Origin: Phallus indusiatus
Lineage: Eukaryota > Basidiomycota > Agaricomycetes > Phallales > Phallaceae
Length of the DNA: 64,000 nucleotides
Assembly (NCBI GenBank): GCA_027605045.1
Contig: JAQFWX010000006.1
Coordinates: 186,001-250,000 of the forward strand
Direction: 5' to 3'
Shown: positions 25,431 through 38,569 of the stretch, one piece after another
Layout of the letters: each line of letters opens with the position of its first letter
How positions within the stretch are numbered: the first letter of the stretch is position 1
Position numbers and translations under genes: made by a program
Notes under the pieces: generated by a model
Seen by the model: only the letters and a program-made list of their open reading frames with translations
What the model was told of the DNA's origin: nothing
Databases searched by the model: none

Positions 25431-25839
25431 CCCAAATACCTTTACAATTTCCATCAATTCACTATAATCGTAGCACTTTGTGGCTGAAACCGCTTGAAGG
25501 TTAGTGTACATACTGACCGATCATATATCATTCATCGACGCTGGTGCGTATGACTAGTACAAAATGCACATCTAGATGCAAATACGATATGGATGGACCG
25601 TATATGCACCAAAATAACGTCGATACTCCGCAGAATTAGAACGAAGAATGCCGCAGGTTTCGTCGAAATCTGTTGTATGAATCCGGGGGAATTGAGGGTT
25701 GTCGGGGCCCTATTACCAAGTACAGTCTAGAGACTACGCTCGTCCTTGATAAACTCTACGGTAACAGAGGTTCCAAAACGACCTGTTAAACTATCTCGCT
25801 TCTGTTCGATCTTCGAGGTAATCGATGTATGCTTTGCCC

Positions 25840-28298
25840 TCTTCGTCGGTCATGGCCATCACGCTTGCCCATGCCTAGACGGCTGCATTGATCAGGCTCG
25901 GTGTGATTTCCGACCATAACGAAAACGAGGGCGTCGTGCGGAGCCAGAAGTGCCGGCCTTGACAAGCATGGGTCGGTGTCACATTATAGCGGCGGGTTTC
26001 TATACAACTTGCAAGGCTCCGCTGATGCATAATTGAGAGGGCCCTCATTGGGGTATGGTGTGACATACCGCGCAGTGATCGTGTCGCTGAGGATAAGAAA
26101 CTAGATGCGCTTGGGAAACTCTCCGTGACGTTGGTCCGGCAGCTGAGGATGATCGTCGTTGCAAAGACCATTGTAAACTTCGTTGGTTAGGCTGGACCCG
26201 AATGTGATGCATTGATGGCCGAGATCATATCATTACCGTTCGCCGCTCAATCTCCCATAGCCAAAGGATGATACTCGCCAGCTGTTGTAGAGTGGCCCCA
26301 TCACGAAAAAGAATTTGAATCAAGATAGAGGCGAGTCAAAGTGTGTTTGTTGAGTTCGCTTAAAGCCGACGGTATATCGAAAGGAAAGGGGAAAGAATGT
26401 ATCGCATGAGAGATAATATAGGGATTCAGTGAATCGGAACTAAGAGACGAAACGCAATTTGTGCGCTCGAGTAACAGAGTTGCTGTTGTTACAGGTTGCT
26501 GCCAGACGACTTGTTCGTACGTCCCACTGGCGATATTTCGACACTCGCGAAATGAGAAATCAACCATCGTCGAATGAATTATCAAATTCACAGATCTATT
26601 TGACGAATGTTTGACGAGCCTTCAGTGAAACCCACAAATTACCTTTTCGTCAGGAACAAACATTGGAGGTTTGAAAAACAGAGGAATATCAGGAATAATG
26701 CACGCACTTTTCAACATGTTGAGCAAAAAAGTCGCTGCCTCTTGCAGTTTGCGCACGAGCACGAAAATAAAAGCCCAGCTTGATTCTTGACTGCGGATTT
26801 TAGTCCAATTTGATTGACATTGTGGTCTAAAAATGCGAACATCAATGTAACATCAACTCAGAGAAAACAGAGCAAGTTGGTTTACTTTTGTTCGCTCAAA
26901 TATCAGCTTGAGGAAACGCGATGGCCGCGGTTGGCCTCGGAGATTGGACGGTCGGACTGATGATGTAATCCGTTCAAACAACGTCGCTCGGACTCCCTCC
27001 ATTCATGATTCATCAAATTCTACATGTACTGTTCAGAAAACTCTTATTTGGGTTTTGTTAGGTTTATCCCCCTTTATTCTTGGTGTTTGTTGCGAATCTG
27101 ATTTTCTTTAGCAGATGGAAATGGACTTCGAACCTCGTTCGTAAAACTCCAGAGTTTACCAAGAATTTACGTTGTTTTCGAAGCAAAGAAAATTAATTGC
27201 CTTTTCTTTGTACGATAAGAATCTATGGGGAAACGCGTCCCCTTGCGCATAATTATTCAAGGTACACTACGTGCGTCTCGTAACGCGACGTCTTCAGAAC
27301 TCGAAAGTAATTGCTTTGTAGAATTATTCATTATTCAAATCGGTCACACTCCCGCGCGATTCTATCTGAAAGACACCTTGCAAACGGACTTTTTACCGAT
27401 GCGTGTGTCCATCTATGGAACCGCTAGCGACATCGTGGCCCGCCATTAGAATAAACTTCTAAAAGGAGGTACCTTCGCAAACTTCTCTAAGGTGATAATG
27501 AAGAACAGACGTTACGTCCCGTAATTATCTAGTAACCGTGGGCGTGATCACTGAGAGAATTAAGCTACTTTATGACAACTCGGGAGTGTAAAGTTTACCT
27601 GTGCGCTATCCTTTTTTTCTTTTTCTTTTTGAAATACTTATATAACAAAATCTTATCACAGAGCTTCTCCATTGAATACAATTTTTTGAGAGATCCTCAT
27701 ACGATCTAATAAATTGACCAGTGTTATTTGAGTAAGCGGTCCAACCTTCAACACACCTCTCAACACGTTTATAAATGATTTTGCGACTCTTCATGCGACC
27801 TCAAGCACAGCGTGTCACACAGCCAAAGATCTATTTTTTCTTAGCAGATCATGCGTTAGCGATGAGATGATTTTTGAAAGTCTAAAGGGAAGTCCTGTTA
27901 GCGCGCACGTTGAGATGGCAGCTCAGGATCTATAGTAACGATTACGTTTGGTGACACCATTCTCACAGCCTCTTCCACTAAAACCGTATGATGTTCACTT
28001 CAACATCTCCTTGTCCGGTCCACTTACAAATGCTTTAGTTTGAAGCAACTTTTTGGTGACTCTGGTGGCTTGCCGAAACACACAGCGACAGGAACCTTTT
28101 CCCTTCGGCACCGCTGGAATTGACGTATGGCAAAACGTCTGACGGGCTTTGAAATTTGAATTCAGATTAATAAGGCAGTGAAATACATGAATTGAGATTA
28201 TAAGGTCCACACCCCCTACGTGAATCCCCCACGAAGTAACACTGTAAGTAATTCCTGTGGCGTATATTTCACTATGAGCGCTGACCATATTAGACTTA
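25840..28298. repeat. NLR-upstream module before copy D, paralogous to 44200-47125 and to the right window edge
   Basis: The region from about 25.9 kb to the ATG of D matches the region before E and also 63180-64000. Landmarks are CGCCGCGGTTGGCCTCGGA (26926 / 45550, and a shorter form at 63621), GTACCTTCGCAAACTTCTCT (27468 / 46101 / 63916) and CAGCGTGTCACACAGCCAAAG (27807 / 46762). The last few hundred bases before the ATG (GCGTATATTTCACTAYGAGC) are also shared with E and presumably include the promoter. I see no supported gene inside. Confidence 0.7.
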
Positions 28299-31200
28299 AT
28301 GGACCAAGGTAATCCATTGTGGCCCTCTGCTTGGGCTAGTTATCGACACGAACCCGCTACATCCGAGGGCCTAACAGCGCCCCAGGAGGATTCCGAGCTA
28401 TTCCAACAAGAAGATCATGAGTTATATCATCCGCATGATGATGTGGCCGAAAGCCATGACCATGGGCACAAGCCTCGTCGTTTGGATGCAGGTGATTATG
28501 GAATTGGCCATACATCTGCAACTTGGGACCCGAATTCGAACGTTTCAGCAGAGCCTGTGAGTACTTTCATCCGATATATCATTACGCTGTACAAATCGAT
28601 TTTGTAAAACCAGGGTGATGTTAATGTAGTAGAAGACGACACGATTCACAGAGAGATCATGATGGATGAACGAGCCTTGCCGCCTGTGCGCTTGCTGATC
28701 TCACAGCCTTCAAACGACGATCCTGTCCGTCCTCTCACTGTTTGTCATATATGTCGTACTTACGTTTAATCAGAATGATGCTTTGGTTGGCCGAAACAGC
28801 AATCTTCCTCCGAACACTGGCGTGATTGTTTCAGCCGACGGTATAAAAATATCTGGTGAGTCTAGAATTTCTCACTCAGAGACTCGGTTTATCTCATTCG
28901 GGAATCCCATGGATAAAGATGTTTGCTTGCTTAATCCTCCTCCAAAAAACAATTCGAAGTACAATATAGTGATCAAGTGCGGCATCAAAGACGATAAGGC
29001 TTCAGAAAGCGCAGATAGGGAAGGGAATTGCAATAACAATTGCGTACTGTGGAAAGACTCTTTCATTTTGTGAATGATTATAATCTTCTCAGATTTTTTT
29101 AAAAACTTACTTCGCCATTCAGTGCCAGTGATATTACTGACAAGACACTCTTGACTTTTACTGTACGGAATAAACGATTTCCAAAGGATATTACAATTGG
29201 CTCCTGGGAATGCCGGGCCATTAACTTATTCGAAATGCAAAGCAATATTGGTTAGTTATGTTACTGAAAACATCGTCGTTAGTCTAGTATTTACAATAAT
29301 ATTACCGCAGGCTGGTGCAAATTAGAGGTTTCTGGAGACTGTCAATTAATATTCAACATCGAAAAAATATCTGGACTGGATGTTGTTTCGGGAGTGGTAG
29401 AACAAGCCTCAGCAGAATTGGGATGCCTGCCGAATCTAGGAGCCCCAGCCCAAACTGTAAACTTTATCGATTCTGTGGCGCGAGTCTACAATGATAATGA
29501 AAAGACCTGGATATCGTTCCTCGACACATTTCAGGTTTTTATGAAAGTAATGGATAATGTTTCAGAGGTACATAAGCCCGTTAGCGAGCGCCCACTTGAT
29601 TATTCCTAAAACTTTTTCAAGATCAACATATATGCTCAAACAGTGTGGAGTATTTTGTCTGTCATTCCAAAGGTAATTGCACTCTTTTCTTTGGGGCATG
29701 ATGGGCTACATATATTGATTTTGCAAGACTATTCTGTCGAAAAGGAACCGTGATGACAAAGTCAAGCAGTTATGTGAAAAGCTAAAGGACATTTACGAAT
29801 ACATTACGGACGCGGAAAGGTTTCGCGGGCTTACCACAGCCCAGTCTAACCAATACACGAACCGCTCTATAGCTCGCTGGTCGACAATGCTTTCCACGCT
29901 AGTTCAACAAACCCTTGAATGTGCACATCTTATCAGGGTGTACAGTACGGAAACTACAGGTTGTGCCTTTCTCAAGATCATGTAGTTTTGCGATTGAGTC
30001 TGACGTCGAAATCTTAGCCAGAAACATAATCAAGGCGATTGGCGGGAGCGTGGATGCCAAAATTCAAGCCTTCAATGACAAAGTCGACCACCTCATGAAA
30101 GTCATTACGGATTCGGTCAGCCTTGAAGTGGGCATTATAACCCTTCGTGTATCTGGGGCAATCACTGAACTAAGTACGTGAATCATCAATATTACGCTCA
30201 AATCAACGATCCATGACCTTGGTCTACAAGATGAACTTACATTGCTCGGGGAAATGCCCTACGATTCTCGCGCTGGGTACTTCCCAGATAAAGAATGTTT
30301 AGCGGGGACTCGGCAAAGGCTCATCAAGGAGATATTCGAATGGGCCATGAACGACTCATCGACGCAAGTACTTGTGCTTAGTGGACAAGCGGGAATAGGA
30401 AAGTCCGCAATAGCACATACCATCGCTAAAATGCTCAAAGAACAGAATCGACTTGGATCCATGTTCTGTTTCAGCCAAGGCTACGTTGGGCAGCGCAACC
30501 GTCTCTTTAGCACTATATCCCGCAACCTGGCTGACGGCGACGTCATGTGGCGAAAAGAATTGTTGAATGTTATCAGAAACAACTCTGAAGTTCGGAAGAA
30601 GGAGGATGTCAGAACGCAATTTAACGAACTTATTATTAAACCTTCCCAAAAGATGCCAAATATTGGACCTGTAATTATCGTCGTGGATGCGTTGGACGAG
30701 AGTGGAAACCGTGAAGAACGCAGGGAAATTTCGAAAATTCTCCTCAAAGAATGGGCCAAACTTCCCAAGAATTATCGAATGATTGTTACTACTCGCCCGG
30801 AACAAGACATAGAGGAACAATGCCAAAAATCCAAGATTCCATGTAAACGAATGGGCGATATTGACGCGGAGGAAACACATCACGATATCGAAGCCTATGT
30901 CTCAGAGCGTTTGGATCCATTATCATCAATTTTGAACAGCATAGACGAAGACTGGTGCAATATACTAGCCAGGCGTGCTCAAGGTCTTTTCCAGTGGGCC
31001 CAGTCAGCCTGCAGGTTCATTGACAACGGCGTGAAAATTCCCGATCTCATACAGAAGAATTGGAAAACCTGCGTATCAAACTCGTCCTTGTCGTTGTATG
31101 CATTATATCATCAAATCATTTCGAGCCAGCCAGAATCCCAATACGACGTCTTCCAAGAAAGGTTCAAGGCGATCGTAAGTGCGATCATAACGGCACAGGA

Positions 31201-34049
31201 ACCACTCTCACTACACGCGCTACAATATATCTTTGGGGATGATATCAAAGATATCAGATCGATACTCAGCCCGTTCGGTTCATTCTTTTCCGGCATTCAT
31301 GATTCGTTAGAGTCCGCTCCGGTACGACCTCTTCATACCTCGTTATTCGATTTTTTCATGGCCAAAAAAATCTCTGAGAAAAATCAACAAATTGTCGAAA
31401 AAATAAATGAGTATTATATCGACACATCAAATCAAAGCCAGATGACGCTCGGCTGTCTCAAGGTGATGAATCGAATGCTCTGCTTCAATATTTGTCAGCT
31501 GGAGACATCGCACCTGTGGAATCCACAGGTGGCCGGTTTCTATACACGCGTCGAGAAAGCCATTCCGTTGCATCTATCGTATTCGTGTCGTTTTTGGGGC
31601 ACTCATCTTCAGTCGTCGGCTCATAACGAGGAACTTGTTCGTGCAATTCGGACATTGATGGATGACAAACTATTGTATTATTTTGAAGCGCTCAGTTTGT
31701 TGAAAGCAGTTGATCGAGGGTGCGCCGCAATGCAAAAATTAGCGGATTGGTGTAAAGTGGGTGATTCTTCGCCTGTTGTCCAATATATAAATGGCTGAGC
31801 CAGACGGTGATAGGACACAAATGATGGCTTGGCTGCGGATGCAACGGATGCACGGAGGTTTGGAACTGATTTTGGAGAAATAATGATGGGGAGCACCCCA
31901 CACCTTTATATCTCGGCTCTTTCCTTTACTCCTTGTGATTCATTTGTGTCCAGAAGATACCTTGAGAGGTATCCTGGGCTGTTCACGTTTGACATTGGTC
32001 AACCTGTTGGTTCTTCACGTATAATCGGTATCGCGCAGACAATTCCCGATGTCAGGATCGCTTTTTCTCCGAAAGACACATATGTTGCAACTGCATCCTA
32101 CGCTATTGAGAGGGGGTTTTCAATATGGAACTATATCACAGGGGAATACCTCGCTCATTGGGAACCTGAACGACTCGATTGGTCTTCACCAGGGATCAAT
32201 GATATTGTATATTCCCTTGATGGTGAATTGATTTATTGTTGTTTGAATAATGGTGATATTATAGTCTGGATTATGGAGACAAAGGAAATGAGGATAGAGA
32301 GATATGGAGGATTAGTTGGTGATGATGAGTGGTATTGTACCATATCTTCGGACGGGCGCTTTGTAATCTGCTGGCCGACATATAAGGCCGAAGACCGGAC
32401 CGAGGACGCAGTACTCGTAATCGACCGAAGAAGACATCAGATTGTTAAACGCTTCAATAAGAGGTACTACTTCTTCGCAATTTCTCCCAAGGGAAATTGG
32501 ATTGCAGTTTATGTGCGAGATAAAGAAGAGGTGTGCATATGGGATACTAGAAGTCAAACGCACTGTGTCATACCCTGCCGTAACTGGGGGAAACTGGCAC
32601 TCAGTGACAGCTACATCGCATTTGAAGCAGACGAGACCACAATAATGATTTGGGATTTACAGCCCGGGGCAGACACTGAACTCACCAAAATCCAACACGA
32701 GAAGCGCATCTATTGCCTCTGCCTTTCCCCTGATGATCAATATATCCTTGTTGCCTCCGCCGGCATGCACTCGATCTGGAGTGTGGCTACCGGAGATTTA
32801 ATCAGTCGATCCTATGAATATCCATACATCGATTGTTTAGGGTTCTCACATGATTCCAAATCAATTGCATTGTACGCATATGGCGACGAGACACTCCTCA
32901 TTCAACAATGGCATAAATCCATAGAACCGAATCATCCGCCTGGCAATGAAATTCAGTATGTGCGCGAAATTTGGCTGCGGGGTTCATATCTAATTCTTTG
33001 GTATGAGACGAATCTCGAACACTACCTCCGGATCTCGGACATTGCAACAATAAACTCGGTTATCTTTGAAGCCGAACTCGAAGGCGAGTTCGGACCCGTC
33101 AGCGTTTCTTCTGACGAGGAAACCGTGCGTGTGGCATATGGCAACAGCCGTGGACTATGTCTCTGGAACGACAAAGAAGGCGAAATTGTCGTAGATGGAT
33201 CAGTCCGAGTCACCGCACTCGTGTGTTTGGACCACTATCTTATTTCTGCACATGAAAGAATTAATACTATACGGGATATTTGTACTCAGAAAATTATTCA
33301 TGGGCCAATCGAGTGTTCATCCGAGGTAAAATCCCTCCTCCCCGTGCGAGGTACTCGATTTGCTGTCATATATGGCGATAAAGCAGACATTCGGGATTGC
33401 CAATCGGGCGACAGAGTAGGAGAAATATTTTCATTCCAATCATCAAATCTCCGATATTTCCCCATTGCTCTCTCCGCCAATGAGAAACATGTCATACGCA
33501 TGTCAGAGGACGGTATCAACATATTGGATCTAACGGGAACAAGAGTGGGTTTGATCTCATTCTCAGATCGTAATTCTATATCGCGATCCCTAGTTTTAAG
33601 CAAAAGGCGTATGGCAGTTTTAGATCGACGGTTTGAGCAATGTCACGTCTGGGACTTGGATACGTATGAGATAATGTCTACTCTATACAATGCTCTTCCA
33701 TTGCTCGAGACGGATGGTTCCGACATCGAAGGGTAAGTTCAGTATCACTTACATTCAATGTGATACACTGAAAGAGATACTCAGAACACCAGTATGCAAC
33801 AAAGAGACATTAAATTACGCATTAATGGCCTGGGAAAAAGCTTCACTTCACGCTTTTGTTACAATGGACAGAGAAGGGTGGGTTCTGGGTTTGCAGGGTG
33901 AGTTGTTGTTTTGGGTTCCCCCAAAGATGAGACAAGGGTTCTGGTTTTCATGCATGACGCATACGCCAATTCAAAATGTTACAAAGCTTAATTTCACAAA
34001 TTTTGTACATGGCTCTGATTGGATTAAATGTAAATTAGGAAATAGTTAA
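28299..34049 (+). CDS. NLR copy D: 1711-aa prefix / C2-like / helical / NACHT / WD40 receptor with shortened propeller
   Basis: Twelve exons: 28299-28556, 28614-28724, 28774-28855, 28919-29069, 29123-29250, 29311-29567, 29622-29672, 29728-29959, 30018-30173, 30231-31756, 31814-33732 and 33785-34049. The sum is 1712 codons including TAA. Exons 1-3 add a prefix absent from B, C and F; it is acidic and His-rich (ESHDHGHKPRRLD). C2-like domain: VSADGIKISDVCLL. Helical part: AQTVWSILSVIPK. NACHT: GQAGIGKSAIAHT, VIIVVDALDES, TTRPEQD. An apparent stop after 29069 is removed by an intron (GTGAAT...CAG) conserved in all copies. Relative to C, about 85 residues of the WD40 region are missing in frame near 33570-33590. 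The tail ends NFVHGSDWIKCK. It is probably functional, but with one propeller segment fewer. Confidence 0.86.
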
Positions 34050-34159
34050 AGTCCAAACAGAATTTTTAAGTACTAGTATATATGAGTTTGTGTGTGATTC
34101 TTGATACAAGGAGAATGGAGTCTACGTGGGACGAATGTTGATTGGATCACGAATTAACT

Positions 34160-34640
34160 TTTGAAGGTATAACTATTCCATATCTATGCCTTGGCGGTTT
34201 CCTTCGTGTCCAGAAATAAGATATTTGTCCGGTCACTCGAGTGCAGTAATTAACTGTCCTAGTCCGTTCCCGATGGTCTCCCTCCAGGGTCAAAGCTCGC
34301 CACTCACTGGCCTTAAGCTAAAATACAAAAACGCAGTGGGAGACATCGATAATCTTGGGCCAAATCGGGGGCCGAGTGTTGTAAGTAGCAGTGGCGAACG
34401 GTGGCACATAGCATATGCCGCGTGCATTTTCTCTGCAAGGAAAATACTGGCAGGTTGAGATATAGAGTCAAAGATTATTTTGATGTCAAGAACAATAATG
34501 TTCCTCGTCATACTATTCGAGATTTGGAGGCGTCGTTTACCGAAAATCAGCATATATCGAAGTTAATGAGATATGTACCCATGTAGGTAATTTCGTCCAA
34601 TCTCTCGATTTCTTCGCGACGTGGATGCTTTAGTCCTAAA
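34160..34640 (-). pseudogene. NLR relic G: antisense fragment of a WD40 exon
   Basis: Directly behind D, on the opposite strand, a decayed WD40 segment can be read: YMGTYLINFDI, then RRLQISNSMTRNIIVLD, then KMHAAYA. These match RGSYLIL, HRLQISDITTTNTI and VRVAYV in B and C. Further on, AAATAAGATATTTGTCCG (34209) is identical to an 18-mer in the WD40 exon of B (7017). Stops and frame changes are present, and neither NACHT nor tail is seen. It is a remnant of at least one more, inverted, family member. Confidence 0.6.
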
Positions 34641-34649
34641 GAGTTATCA

Positions 34650-35450
34650 CAACATCGAGTGTCGATTGTATTAATATTCACACAACGCACTTGATTTAGA
34701 ATTATACGAGGACCCCAAAGTACAGTGAGAGGGTTACCTGGAAGGGATACCCATACTGGTTGTGATTCGAAAAGCTTTACGCTGTGCGGCAATCTTATTC
34801 GTCTAATTTCGTCATACCTTGTTCTACGATGTTGACAATCTTGTTACCGTTAACTAACGGAATAATTGCGCGGAGTTTATTGAAGCGAGTATCTACATAC
34901 CACGTTCGATAGTGTAGTCGGTTGAATAATTGATTGCTTGTCCATGTCAAGACTCAAAGCAACGGGGGCATCTTGTGAACAATCCTAGTACTTGTTTGCG
35001 TTCATGTATCCAGGACCTACTCCGATCACTGTTGATTTCCTATGTCCAGATTTGGAGTGGTCCATGGATCGAGGGATTTTCTTGTTTACTGTTTATTGGA
35101 ATTAAAACAAAAGTTCACTGGCCTATGTCCAGTGGTTTGTTATTCGGACACAAACATGCGTGGTGTGGACATGCCTGACTTACCTTAGACTATATAAGCT
35201 GAGTCTTTGAACCTTTTAGAAACATCAACTCATCCCCTCCGCTTTTACTTTCCTCCAGATCCTTGATTCGACGCAGAGCCCGAATATCTCAGGATGCAAA
35301 GGTTCGGAATGGTAACACCTGTGTTGAAATCCGGTTTCATGGGAAACATTCGATATCAAAAACAACTACCTTGTCTCACAGATTTATGGGGAGAATCAAC
35401 TAGCTGTACAGCTAATTTTGACGGTATTTGGGAGCTGACCGTTCCTGCCC
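34650..35450. other. No supported gene
   Basis: This stretch holds a possible further decayed part of relic G (to about 34790) and then unique AT-rich sequence with short open frames. The frame at 35294-35524 runs into the inverted-repeat arm; it has no recognisable domain. Confidence 0.4.
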
Positions 35451-35856
35451 TTCATTACTGGGCCGAGTTGGAGGTGTCTTTAGAAGTTCATTTTTGCCAC
35501 GAATGCGCACGCAACGTGGATTGAATGTAGGGAGAGTGGGGTAAAGGATTCTCCCTCTGCTATTGAAGAATCATTAATATCATGCGTCTGATTATTAAAC
35601 AGAAGAGTGTTACAGTTTTGCTTTTCCCAGAAGCTCGCACCCGGTCAAAATGCTTGGATTCTATCAGCAGCGGTTACTGATGGATAGCCCAAACCATTAA
35701 CGGTTAAGTTGGATGATGGGGGCACTATTCGTGGTGGTGGTGGTGCTATTGGGTCGGAGCGGGGGGTTATTCGGAACCCATTAACACAGGGGTTACTTGC
35801 TCTGAACGTCTCGGGTTACAACGACAAAGTTTTCTCGGATGGGAGTTAGGATGACG
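35451..35856 (+). repeat. Left arm of a large inverted repeat
   Basis: About 400 bp match the reverse complement of 36315-36730 with scattered substitutions and small indels. Shared blocks include TGGAGGTGTCTTTMGAAGTT, CAGAAGCTCGCACCCGGTCA, CAGCGGTTACTGATGGATAG and CATTAACACAGGGGTTACTT. The spacer is about 460 bp. Both arms share the in-frame stop in ACTGATGGATAG, so a simple intact ORF is unlikely; a splice acceptor there is possible. I recognise no protein family. Confidence 0.8.
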
Positions 35857-36314
35857 TTCGGGAGCACGGCCAGGGGACACTATCGCCGGGACAAATAGCA
35901 TAAGCTATTTTGTGTGAATAATATCGTCGTGAAGAGTCTCTGAACGCATTGTAGGTTTTCCAAATATCATTCTTTCTTACCTTTTTCTAAACCGGTGTTA
36001 ATTTTAGAAATTAGCAGATGCATGATGTACATGTCACGATGGTCACGCATACTTTGACGCGCACTTGAGGACACCATCGGTCGTGTTGGACGGATGTGTT
36101 GGACGGGCGTGTTGGTCCAACTCCCTATGAATTCACCCGCGTCCAAGTGGAAACTGAATTATTTAATGTTACGAAGATGGAACGACGCGTCAACTTCATC
36201 TCCTTCATACTTTTACGTGGTCGCGTGCAAACCGTCTGCGTCGCACCATTTTTTCAACCAGTTTCTCGAGCTTTTGCTACTCAGAATTTCCGAAACGCGT
36301 ACCTCACTCTCATC

Positions 36315-36730
36315 CGTTATCTTAACTCCCCTTCCGAGAAAGATTTGTTGTTGTAACCCGAGATGTTCAGAGCAAGTAACCCCTGTGTTAATGGGTTCAG
36401 AATAACCCCTCGCTCCGACCCAATAGCCCCACCACAACCACGAATAGTACCCTCATCATCCAACTTAACCGTTAATGGTTTGGGCTATCCATCAGTAACC
36501 GCTGCTGATGGAATTAGCAAGCATTTTGACCGGGTGCGAGCTTCTGGGAAAAGCAAAACTGTAACGCTCTTCTGTTTAATAATCAGATACATGGTATTAA
36601 TGCTTCTTCAATAGCAGAGGGAGAATCCTTTACCCCACTCCCCCTGCATTCAATCCACGTCGCGTACGCATTCGTGACAAAAATGAACTTCGAAAGACAC
36701 CTCCAGCTTGGTCCATCACCATCATCTGGA
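36315..36730 (-). repeat. Right arm of the large inverted repeat
   Basis: This is the reverse-complement partner of 35451-35856. The two arms could fold into a long hairpin RNA if transcribed, or they are two head-to-head copies of a small element. The short frames at 36094-36437 that overlap the inner edge are not conserved in the left arm. Confidence 0.8.
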
Positions 36731-38569
36731 TTTCACTGAAGTACCCGAGCAGTACCGGAACCCTACCCACTTTACCACAGCCATGGTGTGGAGAACGCGT
36801 TTTCTTACATTTGCACGTCCCGCGAAGAAAATCGGATTAGCGTGAAAACCGGCAAGATTTCACACGAACTCGCGTTTATAATACTATACAGCAACCAGAA
36901 GGCAACTTCTGCCAGGTCAACCATAGGACAAATGGTTACAGTAACATCAACGATTGGACGCACTTTCATATCCATTTATCTGCCCAAAAATATAGGCATT
37001 GCAAACTACGAATTTGGGATTAGAAACATTTATATTGTATAACGCGTTTACATACTCCTACATATCAATACATTCAACCATTTGTAATATTCCTATCATT
37101 TTGTTTGATTCGAATCGACCAAGTTTGGTCTCAAAAATTTACACCTTGTAGTAACTTTTGTAATATCTCAATGAAACCTGACTTAGACACCACTGCTGAT
37201 GCGAACGCGTTCACGGTGCCATTTCCCTTGGTCACGAACGAAGAATATGGTTGGCCTCTATATGCGTAAAAAAAGGCCATAGCCTGCGAAGGAACTGCGG
37301 CAAAACTAAGCTCAAGCACCCGCGCTAGCTGGGTTTGAAAAAAAAATGGGAGTTCAACGGGACCTTCCTCCGACTCTCAACTTCGACGCGACTTGCCCCA
37401 CCCTAGCCCCGGTACCAACTCTATTCTACCTCTTGTTGTTGTGCTCTGGGGTCAGGTGGGACAACAGGAAGGGTCCAACCTCGCGCTAGATTATGGATAG
37501 GTTGCTTCCGGGTCCAAGAGCCGGGCCGGGTCGGGGCTGCGCGCAGCATGTACATGCGGGTGTCGAAACATGCCTGGGGAAATAGTTTCAACACTTCACC
37601 TGATGCAGCACCAGCAGTATATTTATTTTTTTCGCCCGACATCGAGGCCTAGTCATTATCCAGGTTTTTTTTTCCATCGCGCGTTAAATTCCTGTAACCC
37701 TCTCTACATATGCCAACCTGTAGCAAATTTGAACTCTATTCCCCGTCAATAAGCTCTAGGTCTGATAGACTCTTCAGCGGCGTCTCTTATCTACTCTCAT
37801 AATGCACCCGTTCAATCTGGCCACTGCCTTTCACCCCGATCTAGCCTGTCTTCGTCACTCCTGTTCAAGGAAATGACCCCCGGTCACATCGTTCACCGTA
37901 CAAATTCGTATGAGACATGGATCTTTATTACTGGATTATCAGAAGAGGATGTCGCAAGCACCTTTCTGTGGCTGTTTCCAGGCACTTGGGCACAACGGTA
38001 TATCGCGTGTTTGCCTCTCTAATAGACCTATCAGTGGCATTGTATTGAATAGCGTACATTCACGTTCAGTTTGATGAAGCATCCAGCTAGATTACCGATG
38101 TATAACTGCGCTTCGTTCAGACAAGACTCTCGGGGCGTCGGCTCATGTTCGCAATCGCGATGGGCATGGACTCCGTGCTGTCCTCTGCCCGTCTTTTCCA
38201 CCCAACGAGACTAAACAAAGGCAAATGACCTATACCAATGGATTTGTGAGAAAACTCAGGCTTGTAACTTGGATGTTCTCTCCCATTCATGTTCTACTCT
38301 CTTACGCACCTGCTAACTACCTTTATACTTGTACTTCCACAGAACACAAGCTTCAGTTTCGATAGTCTGCCCGTCGTGGTGTATCATGGAGACAATATTT
38401 GCCCAGTTAAACATTTTTGCTTAAGGCCGCACACGTGTTATTTTCGATATAGCATGGGTTTGAGAAAATTATCCCGTACTCCGCAGCCTCAACCGATACT
38501 AATACGGCGTGCTTGCTCCCCGCTCCGACTCCACGCGTCGAAGAAGCTTCAGTGAGCCTTAATTGATAA
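36731..38569. other. Unique sequence, no supported gene
   Basis: This stretch has no counterpart elsewhere in the window. It includes a GC-richer patch at 37380-37590. The minus frame at 37131-37319 (AMAFFYAYRGQPYSSF) looks protein-like but is short, and I could not connect it to flanking exons. Confidence 0.35.

Noticed and set aside
29070..29122. Apparent stop/4-nt deletion in the C2-like domain of D (and an apparent stop in C at 16268-16316)
   Set aside because: All six copies have GT at the same base and AG at the same distance, and removing this segment as an intron restores phase in every copy. It is a conserved intron, not a frameshift.
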